Shown here: in pieces, positions 51,791-60,561 of the stretch
Layout: each line of letters begins with the position of its first letter
How positions within the stretch are numbered: the stretch's first letter is position 1
DNA from: Arhodomonas sp051195215
GTDB lineage: Bacteria > Pseudomonadota > Gammaproteobacteria > Nitrococcales > Nitrococcaceae
Length of the DNA stretch: 64,000 nucleotides
Reading direction: 5' to 3'
Assembly (NCBI RefSeq): GCF_051195215.1
Contig: NZ_JBNAZM010000002.1
Location: forward strand, 159,070-223,069
Position numbers and translations under genes: made by a program
The notes under the pieces: generated by a model
The model's database searches: none
The model's input: the letters and a program-made list of their open reading frames with translations, nothing else
What the model was told of the DNA's origin: nothing

Positions 51791-52218
51791 GACAACGCAC
51801 GCACTATCTAGTGGCGGTTGCCGTGAGTGTCATGACCGGCGTCGCGTGGGCCGGCCCGCGCGCGGACTACGCGCTCGAATGCGGCGGCTGTCACTTGCCC
51901 GATGGATCGGGAATGGCGCCGGAAGTGCCCGACATGCGCGGCATCATCGGTCACATGGTCAAGTTGCCTGAGGGCCGGGCGTATCTCGCGCGAGTGCCGG
52001 GCGCCGCGCAGTCCCCCTTGAGCGACGCCGCGCTCGCGCGTGTCCTGAACTGGAGCCTGGAGACGTTCGCCGCGGAGACAATGCCCCGGGATTTCGCGCC
52101 TTATGACGCGAAGGAAGTAGGGCGCCTGCGCGAGAATGTCATCGAACGCCCGATTCCTGCACGCGCCGCGCTGGTGGAAAAACTTACCGAAGCGGGCCTG
52201 CTCGGATCGCCGAAGTAG
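51787..52218 (+). CDS. Second c-type cytochrome of the amine dehydrogenase operon
   Basis: A 143-residue exported monohaem protein with signal YLVAVAVSVMTGVAWA and haem motif CGGCH followed by LPDGSGMAPEVPDMRG. The Met ligand may be in ETMPRDFAPY. It overlaps the preceding cytochrome gene (ATGA), making a five-gene coupled group aauE-D-A-cyt-cyt. The two cytochromes probably pass electrons onward to the respiratory chain. Sequence beyond the haem core is divergent. Confidence 0.83.
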   Translation: MRQRTHYLVAVAVSVMTGVAWAGPRADYALECGGCHLPDGSGMAPEVPDMRGIIGHMVKLPEGRAYLARVPGAAQSPLSDAALARVLNWSLETFAAETMPRDFAPYDAKEVGRLRENVIERPIPARAALVEKLTEAGLLGSPK

Positions 52219-52261
52219 CGGGCCACGCCGGCGCCGTTGCCGATTCGCCGTGGAGGTGGGC

Positions 52262-52396
52262 GAAGGAAGGCTAACCACCAAGACGCCAGGAACACAAAGG
52301 AATACAGATAAGCGGGAAAGCAGAAACGGCTTCGCTGGGACGCTTCTGTCCTTTGTGACCCTTGGTGACCTTTGTGTCTTTGTGGTTAGTCTCCTT
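52262..52396. repeat. Imperfect inverted-repeat element (about 135 bp)
   Basis: The left arm (52262-52300: GAAGG, CTAACCACCAAGAC, ACACAAAGG) is mirrored in the right arm (52350-52396: CCTTTGTG, GTCTTTGTGGTTAG, CTCCTTC). The centre is about 50 bases. Repeats of the type TTTGTGTCTTTGTGGTTA are scattered in many proteobacterial genomes. It lies just beyond the amine operon and immediately before the accessory island, with no coding content. Confidence 0.72.
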
Positions 52397-52420
52397 CGAC
52401 CTTCCCGCCCCACCGTGCCG

Positions 52421-52744
52421 TCAGTTGAGCAAATGCCAGTCGCCGGCGCGGATTTCGGCCATGCGGAAAGCGGTCTCGCGGTCGAGGCCCATGTGATCGT
52501 CGGGGCTCAGGCGGAAGATGCCGGTGACGCCCACGTAGCCATCGATGGCCTCCATGGCGTCGCGCACTGCCGCACGATCGGTGGTGCCGACGGCCTTCAC
52601 CGCTTCCGTGTACAGCATGAGGCCGTCGTAAGCGTAACCGCCGAAGGTGGAAAGGATAGGAAATCCAACCGCCTCCCTCGCGGTATCGCCGTGGTCACTG
52701 TATGGATCAACAAAGGCGGCCACCAGCCCGCGGCCGGAAACGCC
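52421..52744 (-). pseudogene. Branched-chain amino acid ABC binding protein, 5'-truncated
   Basis: About 100 residues matching only the C-terminal quarter of a LivJ/LivK-type binding protein: STFGGYAYDGLMLYTEAVKA, DRAAVRDAMEAIDGYVGVTG and IFRLSPDDHMGLDRET. The other roughly 280 residues and the signal peptide are missing; the frame begins immediately after the stop codon of the glycosyltransferase gene. This looks like a host gene cut by insertion of the accessory island, so the junction lies at about 52724-52745. Confidence 0.82.
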
Positions 52745-54316
52745 TCATGAGAACAAATTAGCCGTGCCCTGGCCGGCTTCCGGCGTGACGTTCAGGTCGT
52801 GCAGGGCCTCGGCTATCCGTGCCGGCCAGTCCGGCGGCGGCGGCACCGGCGGCGGTGGGCGATCCAGGAGGGCCAGCGCCGCCTCCGGCAACTCCTCGGG
52901 TGATGCGGCGGCCGCGACGCCGGCGGCGATCGCATGGTCGAGATTGACCCGCTCCCAGGTGAAACCGCCGACGCCGAGCATCCGGGCGCCGGCCGCCATC
53001 ACCTCGGCGATAGTGGCGCCACCGGGCTTTGCAATGCAAAGACCAGGGTGCGCGTCCCGGCCGCTGCAGAGAACCAGGGCGTCCCGCCAGGCGCCCGGCG
53101 TCAGCCGGCTCACAACCCGGATTCGCACCGGGTGCACCGGGCTCTCCAGGTCACGAAACAGCCGATGCCCGCGGCTGGCCCGCCCGGTCACCACCAGGAT
53201 CAGCGCCGACGCCGTCAGGCGCGCCGCCAGCCGCCGAACCGCCTCGCACAGCGCGTCCGCCCCGACGCCGCTGCCGTCCAGGCCCATGCCGACCAGAATC
53301 AGCCGCTCCCCCGGGTGCAGGCCCAGTGCGCCTCTGATCTGTTCAGGCGGGGTTTTCGAAACGCGCGCCGCCGGGTGCCCCACGACCCGGACCAGCGCCC
53401 GGGCCGCCGGGGACAGCGCGGCCTCGGCCTCGGGGTCGCGGCTGGCGAGCCAGACGGCCAGTCGCCGGGGTGACGCACGGTCCAGTAAGGACAGGCCGTT
53501 CGCGAAGGACGTCGCGAAATACGGATGGATCTGGCGGCCGATGAGCTTCGGGTTGAGCTGGAAGTCGGTGTGGCAAATCACGACCGGTACGCCGAGCTGG
53601 GCTAGTTGCACGAGCTTGGGGTAACCCGACACGCAGGAGACGATCACCCTGGGCCGCATCGGCGCCAGGAATGCGCGCAGCGCCGCGAGGGTATTGCCGG
53701 GCACGAAATCGCTTATCCGGGGAAGGTGTTGCGTGTAAGCCTGCAGCGCGTCGGGGTCGCCGCGGTCGGCGACCAGCTTATTCCACAGCACGTGCTCGCC
53801 GACGCCGAACGCCACCCGCAGCGGGTCTACCCGCCCCGGCACGGCGGAGACGTCAACCGCCTGCGCCGCCTGCCCCAGTTCCCCGAGCGCGGCGACCAAC
53901 GCCTGGGCGGCGGTGCGGGTTCCTCCGCCATGGTCGGAATGGATCACAGCGACTGGCCCGGACGCTGCCGTTGGGGGGCGGGTGTAGGTGACCCGCGACA
54001 GCCCGGCGCATAGATCCCGGATGCGTGGGTCGCATGAGGCCGTTTCGCCGAACAACGCGGGCGCGATCGGGTCGATCACCGGCAGGTAGGCAGCCAGCGC
54101 GACGAGCCGGTCCGCCACCGCACCCTCCGGCTCTGCGCCCAAGACCTCATGCGCCAGCGCGGCCAGGGCATCCGCGTATGACGGATCCTCGGTCGCAAGC
54201 GTCAGTTCCTTCTGCAGCGCCGAGCGCCAGCGCACTGGCTGCAGTTCGCGGCCATCGGCGGTCCGCAGTGTCGCGCCGATCCGCAACCTCGGTGGCGGGA
54301 GCTCTTCCGAGGTCAT
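52745..54316 (-). CDS. GT-B glycosyltransferase, MGDG synthase/MurG-like
   Basis: A 523-residue protein. VAVIHSDHGGGTRTAAQALV near the middle of the N-half and CIAKPGGATIAEVMAAGARM in the C-half are the donor and acceptor signatures of the family 28-like (MGDG synthase/MurG) glycosyltransferases; VICHTDFQLNPKLIGR and ILVGMGLDGSGVG support it. The N-terminal 150 residues are not recognised. It is the last gene of the NRPS operon (ATGA overlap with the NRPS stop), so it may glycosylate the product. ATG 54316 is chosen for that overlap; a longer frame to 54634 is inside the NRPS. It ends at the island edge. Confidence 0.78.
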   Translation of the reverse strand: MTSEELPPPRLRIGATLRTADGRELQPVRWRSALQKELTLATEDPSYADALAALAHEVLGAEPEGAVADRLVALAAYLPVIDPIAPALFGETASCDPRIRDLCAGLSRVTYTRPPTAASGPVAVIHSDHGGGTRTAAQALVAALGELGQAAQAVDVSAVPGRVDPLRVAFGVGEHVLWNKLVADRGDPDALQAYTQHLPRISDFVPGNTLAALRAFLAPMRPRVIVSCVSGYPKLVQLAQLGVPVVICHTDFQLNPKLIGRQIHPYFATSFANGLSLLDRASPRRLAVWLASRDPEAEAALSPAARALVRVVGHPAARVSKTPPEQIRGALGLHPGERLILVGMGLDGSGVGADALCEAVRRLAARLTASALILVVTGRASRGHRLFRDLESPVHPVRIRVVSRLTPGAWRDALVLCSGRDAHPGLCIAKPGGATIAEVMAAGARMLGVGGFTWERVNLDHAIAAGVAAAASPEELPEAALALLDRPPPPVPPPPDWPARIAEALHDLNVTPEAGQGTANLFS

Positions 54317-57300
54317 GAGCGCCCGAGCGCGGTTTGCAGGACGGCCAGGTTCTTGTCGAGACGGTACGCCGACAGGACATCGTGGTGGGTTCCGGATACC
54401 CGATGTGTGCGGACCGTCCCGCGGGTGTGCGCCCGCCAGGCAGCGCTGGGGTCGGCCTGCATGTCCTCGGACAGCACGATCTCGATCGGTACCGCAAGCA
54501 CGCCCTCCTCCAGGCCCGCCGCGTGATACGCGACATAGGCCTCCAGCCGCTCGCGATGACTGTGCTCCCGCGACAGCGGGCCGAGCGCCCGGTATCCCCA
54601 GTCCAGCGCGAGCGCCGCGTTGATGGGCTCGCACCGCGGTACGCTGTCGACCAGGACCAGCCTCTCGACCCCGCTACCCAAGGTCGCAAGGCGTCGGGCG
54701 AGCGCGAAAGCGAGATTGCCTCCTGCCGACATGCCGAGTAGCGTGACCGGGGCCGCATGTGTTTGCACGATGGCCTCCGCGTAGGCGCCCACCGGATCGG
54801 GGCTGGGCGCGAAGTCGAAGGCGTAGAGTGCGACGCCGTCCAACCGGTACCCGAGTTCGGCAAAGAACAGGCCGAGCCCGGAAATTGGGGGGAAGGCAAA
54901 AACCGGCGGATCTGCCGGATCGCCGAATACAGTGCACGGAGGGCCGATCCCGGCCACCTCCTGAACCTTGCCCAGCAGCATGGCCTGCTCGGCGAGTGTC
55001 TCTGCACGCACGAGCCGCGCGAGCGGCGGCGCCTGCCCGACCTGCTGCCGCAACGCCTCGGCTACCTGGACCAGGGCAAGGCTGTGGCCGCCCGCCGCCG
55101 TGAATCCGAGGGTAGGATCGCGCGGGACCTCGCCCAGGACATGGGTCCAGGCGCGATGCACCGTGGCCTCATCCGGGCTGAGGGGCACGCTTCGGCTCCG
55201 CGGCGCGATCCCTGCCGCCACAACCGCCTGACGGTCGATCTTGCCATGGGCCGTCCGCGGCAGCCGGTCGAGCAGCAGGACGGTGCTGGGCACCACGGCC
55301 GCCGGCAGCTTGCTCGCGAGCCGCTCGCGCAGTCGGTCGGGATCGACCTTGCCCGCCACGGCGAGACGGAGGGCCCCGTCCCGAACTACCGCCACCGCCT
55401 CCAGGACGCCTGGCTCCCGCTGCACCAAACGCTCCACCTCACCCGGGATCACCCGTTGGCCACGCAGCTTGACCTCGTCGTCGCGGCGACCGCGCATCCA
55501 GATCAGGCCGTCCGCGCCGACGGCGGCGAGGTCACCGGACCTGTAGCGGCGCGTCCCGTCGAGCGTCGCGAACCGCTCGGCGGTCTGCCGTGGGTGATCG
55601 ATGTATCCCGCCGCCACGCCGATCCCGGCAATTTCCAACTCGCCGACACCGCCTTCGGGCACCGGGCGACCATGCTCGTCGATCACCCGGCAGGTCACGC
55701 CGGGCAGCGGGCGCCCGATCGGCAGGCGTGTCGCATCCGCGATCTCGGCCGGCCGCCAGCGGTGTGCGGCGCTGATGTCCGCGCATTCGGTCGGGCCATA
55801 GACGTTGCCGAACCACTTCAGCCCGCAGGCATCGCTGCGCAGCCAGTCCCGGAAATCAGCCGGAGAGGGCGCCTCACCGCCCAGCGCCAGCACCCGCAGC
55901 GACTGAAGGGGCGCGTAACCCTGCCGTGCGACGGCGCGGATCGCCGGCAGCACCTGCCCGGGCGTTCCGGGGTTCAGCACGGTGGCGCGGCTGTCCGCGA
56001 TGCACGCGGCCAGGGCGTCCGGATCGTAAGGGCCCTCGGGGAACAGGACGACCCGGGCGCCACGGGTCAGAGGCGTAAGGGCGTTCTTGAGCGAAGCGTC
56101 GAAGGAGCTGGCAATGATCGACAGCACGCGATCCTCGTCGGTCATCTCGCAGAAGCCGGCGAACCAGGAGCACAGGTTCGCCAGCGCCCGATGCCGGATG
56201 CGAACCCCCTTGGGCTGCCCGGTGGAGCCCGAGGTGAAGATGGCATAGGCAGCGTCGTCCGGCCGCGCCCGATGGACCGCTGTGGCCGGCGGCTGGAGCG
56301 TGTCGGCATCGATCTCGCGCACCCGGGGCGCCCGGCAGGCCGCGCGCCTGTGGTCGACCCGCAGGACCGCGTCGAATCCGGTGCGGGTAAGCGCGTTCTC
56401 CGAGGGCGCGTCGATCTCCGACAACTCGACGCTTGCGAGGCCGGAAACGACCCCTGGCAAATCCGTCACGAAGCTGCGCGCGACATAGAGCGCATGGGGA
56501 TCGGCGTCCATGCCGCGCCGCTCCGGGTCCCACAGGTGTCCCAGGAAAATCGTCCCGCCGTCGTGGACGTTGGCGGTCACAGCCCGGAGCAGCCGGCTCA
56601 AGTAGTCGAGCGATGGCAAACTCTGGATCACGCTGTTGAGGATGACGACGTCGTACGGCCCGCCGGTCTTGACGGCCTCCTCGGCCGCGCGCTGGACGCA
56701 GATGACGTGGTCCCAGCCCGCGGCATCGCAGGCGCGCCGGCACCACGCCAGCATCTCACCGGAGAGGTCCGTTGCGGTATAATGCCCGACATGCGGCGCG
56801 ATCGCCGCCATACTTAGTCCCGAGCCACAGCCGACTTCCAGCACGCGGGTTTCGGGGCCGAGCGCAAACGCGAGCTTACCACGGACGTTTGCGGCATAGG
56901 CCTCCATCACCTCGGCGCTGAGGACCGAGCCGTCGGCGGGATCGCGCCAGCCGCCTGCGGCGATGGCGTCCGTCGCGGTTCGCGCCACCTGGTCCCACAG
57001 CTCCCCGGACATTCGTGGGCCGGGGGCGGCGCCGCGGCCGCGGTCGAGCAAAAGGGTCATCCTGGTCGACGACTCGCCCCAGGCCAGGCGCTCGGCGAGC
57101 CGCCTGTATCCCGCATCGTACAACAGCGCCCGCGCTCCGGTCTGGCGCATCACCTGGGCGAGATGGCTCTCGGGCAGGCCGGGATGGAGCGGCACGTAGC
57201 AATGGCCTGCCCGGAGCACGCCGAGCATGGCGGCCATCTGCGGGATCGACCGATCGGCGAGGACCGCGACGTCGCTGCTGCGCGGCAGATCTTCCGCCAG

Positions 57301-60300
57301 GACGCCGGCGATGGCGTTCGACGTCTCGTCGAGGGCCCGGTAGCTGAGCCGCTCCCCAGCGTGCTCGACCGCGACGGCGTCGGGCCGGTCGAGCGCCTGC
57401 GTCCGGAATTTCACGTCGACGCTGGTGGCGCTGTCGGTCGTGGTGGGGGGCCCCGGGGAGCGGGACCCGGGCAGATCCAGGGCAAGGCGCTCTACACAAC
57501 CCGCGGCGCCGGCCCGTGCCAGATCCACCAGCCCCCCGAGCCATGCTTGCGCCACCCGCCGCGACAGCCGCGCACGGTCGTAGGAAAGCTGGAACGCCAT
57601 GCCCTTGGCGTTCCGGTAGACGTAGAGCGTGGCGGCGAACTGGGCCGTTCCCAGCGTATAGTCGAACTCGCCGAGACTCTGGCCCAAGCTCACGGGAATC
57701 GGCGTTTCGCAGACCTCCAGTTCCTCGAAGTTCTGAAAGGCCAGCACGACCTCGAACGGCGGCCCGGCGTGGCCCGTGTTCTTGACGATCTCGTCGAGCG
57801 GGCAGTGCTGATGGTCGGCCGCGACCGCGATCTGCCTGGCGGCCTCGTGGAACAGGCCCGGCAACTCGCAGCGCTCGTCGACCGTCAGGCGCAAGGGCAT
57901 CGTGTTTACGAAACAGCCGACCACTCGGTCGAGCGCGGCATCCCGTCGGTTCGCGAAACCCAGGCCGATACAAAGATCGCCCTCGCCTGTCGCCCTCGCG
58001 ACGACGGCTGCCAGACACCCGAGAACGACCGCCGCCTGGGTCACCCCGCAAGTACGGGCGGAGGCCGCCACCGCCGCCGCGGTATCGGCGTCCAGGAGCG
58101 TTGTCTCCAGTCCAGCACCCTGCCGGCCCGTCTGCGGGTAGGGCAGCGCCGGCGGTGGGGGCGCAAGATAGTCGCGCCAGAAAGCTAGGCTTTGCGACAG
58201 CTCTGCGGCTTGCTCGGCAAGCGCGTGATCGATCAGGGACGGCCCGGGGGGGGCGAGCGGGGCGTCGAGGTCGTGGTAGAGCCGATTGGCCTCGTCCAGC
58301 AGCCGCATGACCGCCCAGCCGTCGATCAGGGCGTGATGGAGCACCCAGATCAGGTGCCAGCCGTCCGGGGCCGCAATCAGGGCGAGCCGCCAGGGCGGGA
58401 CCGCTTCGGCCTCGAGCCGGGGCCGGGCGAACTGGTCAGCCAGCTCGCGCGCCCCGGTCGGGCTCTCGGCGTTCAGCCGCTCGACCGCCACCAAGGCTTC
58501 GGCGGACACCGTCTGGACCAGACCGTCATCGGTCGCGGCGAACGACGTGCGCAGGCCAGGATGACGGGCGGCCAGTCGGGCCACCACGGTCTCGAAGCGG
58601 TCCGGGTCGAACTGCGGTCCCAGATGGCGATACAGCGGCACATTGTACGCGCCTGACGGGGCGAGCAAGGCCGAGAACCACATGCGGGACTGGGCGTGCG
58701 TGGCCGGGCCTGTCGAGCGGTCGGATCCGCGCTCCTCCCCCGCCGTAAAGGGGCGAAGGGCCGCCGCGATGTCCGCCGGTGTCGGGTCGCCCATCAGCGC
58801 AGATGTATCGAGATCGTGCCCTTGCGTGCGCAGGCGCGAGATCAGGCGGATCGCCGCGATGCTGTCAGCGCCTTCGGAGAGAAAGCGTGCGTCTGCCGCC
58901 GGCGGATGACCAAGGACTTCAGTCCATATTTCCCGGACAAGTCGCGTGCTGTCGTCTTCGGACGGGTCTGTCTGTGACGCGGAACCCGCCGCCGGGGCCG
59001 CATGCGCGATCAGACTGTCGTGGTCGATCTTGCCGTTGTGTGTGGTGGGAAACGGGCCGTCCCAGTGAACGATACGGTGCGGGATCTGGTGGGCTGGTAG
59101 CCGTCCGCGCAGCCATGCGCGGAGCGTCTCGGCGTTCGCGTTGCCCGACACGAAGCCGAGCAGTTCGCCCCCGATTTCGCGAGGCCGATAGGCCACGGCC
59201 GCCTGGCGAACCCCCGGGGCACCGCCGAGTTGGTGCTCGATCTCGGACAGTTGCACTCGCTGGCCGGCGATCTTGACCTGATCGTCTGTCCGCCCCCGAA
59301 ACTCCAGGTGACCGTCAGCGCGACGGCGGCCGAGATCTCCGGTCCGGTAGATGCGCGTTCCGTCCAGCCCGGTCACGAAGGCGGCGTCGGTGAGTTCCGG
59401 ACGCCCGAAATAGCCTTTCGCCAGCAGCTTGCCCGATAAACAAAGCTCTCCGGTCTCGCCATCGGGCACCGGTACGCCGTCCTCGTCCAGGACGTATGCG
59501 CCGACACCTTGCAGCGGCGCGCCGATCGGGACGTAGTCGAGACCGGATACCGTGTCCGCAGTGACTTGGAAACAGGTCGAATCGACACAGTTCTCGGTCG
59601 GTCCGTACATGTTGTAAATCCGCGCGTCGCGCAGGCCGGGCGTTTCGAAGATCCGCTTCAGCAATGCGATGGGGACTTGCTCGCCGCCGGTTACCAGGCG
59701 CTCGACCGGGGTGTCGTCCGTGCCAAGTCCAGCCTCGATCAGCAGATCGAGTTGCGAGGCGACGACGTTCACCAACTGGACGCGGTGCCGGCGGATCAGC
59801 TCGACGAATACGGTCGGATCCCGTCGTGCGGCGTCAGAGACGATCACCAGCGTGTTCCGATCGACCAGCCCCGAGAAGACCTGCTGCACGGTCACGTCGA
59901 AGACGAACGGCGCCGAGATCGCCTCGCGGAACCCGTGCGGCACGCCGTCGTAGAGGATGGGGCGGACGGCCTCGAGCAGATGACTCAGGGCCGCGTGCCC
60001 TATTTCGACCCCTTTCGGCTGGCCGGTCGACCCCGAGGTGTAGACGATGTAGGCGCTGTCCCGGGGGGCCGGCATGACATCGACGGGCCACGCGGTTGCC
60101 CTGCCGGTCATGTCTCTGCCGATCATGTCGTCGAGAACGACCGCCTCGGCATCGCTCTCCGCTGGCGTGTCGCCCTCGGCGCACAACACGATCCGGCACC
60201 CGGCATCGCCCAGCACATAGCGTCGGCGGGCCTCGGGCCACGCGCGATCAATTGGGACGAAGGCAACCCGGGCGAGTCCGGCGGCGAGCATAGCCACGGG

Positions 60301-60561
60301 CATCCGCCGGTCGTGCGGCAGTATCAGGCCGACGTGAGCGCCCGCCCCGTAAGCGGGGCTGGCCATTATACGGTGGGCGACGGCGGTCGCAGCCGCGATC
60401 ACCTCTCGGCGGGTCATGGGCCCCTGTCCGTCGATCAGGGCAATATCGTCCGAATGGCTGCGGGCAAGGCGGAGGGCCTGTTCGGTGACCGTGCCCCCGA
60501 CCGGGGTCGCGGTCGCTTCGAGGTCCTTGGTCCCGGCGTCAGGCGTGGGCCCGGCGCGCAT
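54313..60561 (-). CDS. Dimodular NRPS, A-T-C-A(MT)-T-TE
   Basis: A 2082-residue synthetase. Domain order by motifs: adenylation 1 (YTSGSTGQPKG near 172, YGPTEN, NGKID near 510), carrier 1 (SEGADSIAAIRL near 566), condensation (HHALIDG near 742), adenylation 2 starting near 1070 (LSYRALDE) and interrupted by a SAM methyltransferase (VLEVGCGSGLSM near 1240) before its A3 motif (FTSGSTGQPKG near 1445), HGKID near 1774, carrier 2 (GGHSLALV near 1822) and thioesterase (GMSAGG near 1943, THHD). Both A domains keep the amino-acid-binding Asp. The product should be a released dipeptide, possibly methylated. ATG 60561 overlaps the carbamoyltransferase by 23 bases. Confidence 0.9.
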   Translation of the reverse strand: MRAGPTPDAGTKDLEATATPVGGTVTEQALRLARSHSDDIALIDGQGPMTRREVIAAATAVAHRIMASPAYGAGAHVGLILPHDRRMPVAMLAAGLARVAFVPIDRAWPEARRRYVLGDAGCRIVLCAEGDTPAESDAEAVVLDDMIGRDMTGRATAWPVDVMPAPRDSAYIVYTSGSTGQPKGVEIGHAALSHLLEAVRPILYDGVPHGFREAISAPFVFDVTVQQVFSGLVDRNTLVIVSDAARRDPTVFVELIRRHRVQLVNVVASQLDLLIEAGLGTDDTPVERLVTGGEQVPIALLKRIFETPGLRDARIYNMYGPTENCVDSTCFQVTADTVSGLDYVPIGAPLQGVGAYVLDEDGVPVPDGETGELCLSGKLLAKGYFGRPELTDAAFVTGLDGTRIYRTGDLGRRRADGHLEFRGRTDDQVKIAGQRVQLSEIEHQLGGAPGVRQAAVAYRPREIGGELLGFVSGNANAETLRAWLRGRLPAHQIPHRIVHWDGPFPTTHNGKIDHDSLIAHAAPAAGSASQTDPSEDDSTRLVREIWTEVLGHPPAADARFLSEGADSIAAIRLISRLRTQGHDLDTSALMGDPTPADIAAALRPFTAGEERGSDRSTGPATHAQSRMWFSALLAPSGAYNVPLYRHLGPQFDPDRFETVVARLAARHPGLRTSFAATDDGLVQTVSAEALVAVERLNAESPTGARELADQFARPRLEAEAVPPWRLALIAAPDGWHLIWVLHHALIDGWAVMRLLDEANRLYHDLDAPLAPPGPSLIDHALAEQAAELSQSLAFWRDYLAPPPPALPYPQTGRQGAGLETTLLDADTAAAVAASARTCGVTQAAVVLGCLAAVVARATGEGDLCIGLGFANRRDAALDRVVGCFVNTMPLRLTVDERCELPGLFHEAARQIAVAADHQHCPLDEIVKNTGHAGPPFEVVLAFQNFEELEVCETPIPVSLGQSLGEFDYTLGTAQFAATLYVYRNAKGMAFQLSYDRARLSRRVAQAWLGGLVDLARAGAAGCVERLALDLPGSRSPGPPTTTDSATSVDVKFRTQALDRPDAVAVEHAGERLSYRALDETSNAIAGVLAEDLPRSSDVAVLADRSIPQMAAMLGVLRAGHCYVPLHPGLPESHLAQVMRQTGARALLYDAGYRRLAERLAWGESSTRMTLLLDRGRGAAPGPRMSGELWDQVARTATDAIAAGGWRDPADGSVLSAEVMEAYAANVRGKLAFALGPETRVLEVGCGSGLSMAAIAPHVGHYTATDLSGEMLAWCRRACDAAGWDHVICVQRAAEEAVKTGGPYDVVILNSVIQSLPSLDYLSRLLRAVTANVHDGGTIFLGHLWDPERRGMDADPHALYVARSFVTDLPGVVSGLASVELSEIDAPSENALTRTGFDAVLRVDHRRAACRAPRVREIDADTLQPPATAVHRARPDDAAYAIFTSGSTGQPKGVRIRHRALANLCSWFAGFCEMTDEDRVLSIIASSFDASLKNALTPLTRGARVVLFPEGPYDPDALAACIADSRATVLNPGTPGQVLPAIRAVARQGYAPLQSLRVLALGGEAPSPADFRDWLRSDACGLKWFGNVYGPTECADISAAHRWRPAEIADATRLPIGRPLPGVTCRVIDEHGRPVPEGGVGELEIAGIGVAAGYIDHPRQTAERFATLDGTRRYRSGDLAAVGADGLIWMRGRRDDEVKLRGQRVIPGEVERLVQREPGVLEAVAVVRDGALRLAVAGKVDPDRLRERLASKLPAAVVPSTVLLLDRLPRTAHGKIDRQAVVAAGIAPRSRSVPLSPDEATVHRAWTHVLGEVPRDPTLGFTAAGGHSLALVQVAEALRQQVGQAPPLARLVRAETLAEQAMLLGKVQEVAGIGPPCTVFGDPADPPVFAFPPISGLGLFFAELGYRLDGVALYAFDFAPSPDPVGAYAEAIVQTHAAPVTLLGMSAGGNLAFALARRLATLGSGVERLVLVDSVPRCEPINAALALDWGYRALGPLSREHSHRERLEAYVAYHAAGLEEGVLAVPIEIVLSEDMQADPSAAWRAHTRGTVRTHRVSGTHHDVLSAYRLDKNLAVLQTALGRS

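Noticed and set aside
54757..56817. 686-codon plus-strand frame within the NRPS
   Set aside because: Opposite-strand shadow of a well-defined A-MT-T-TE region.
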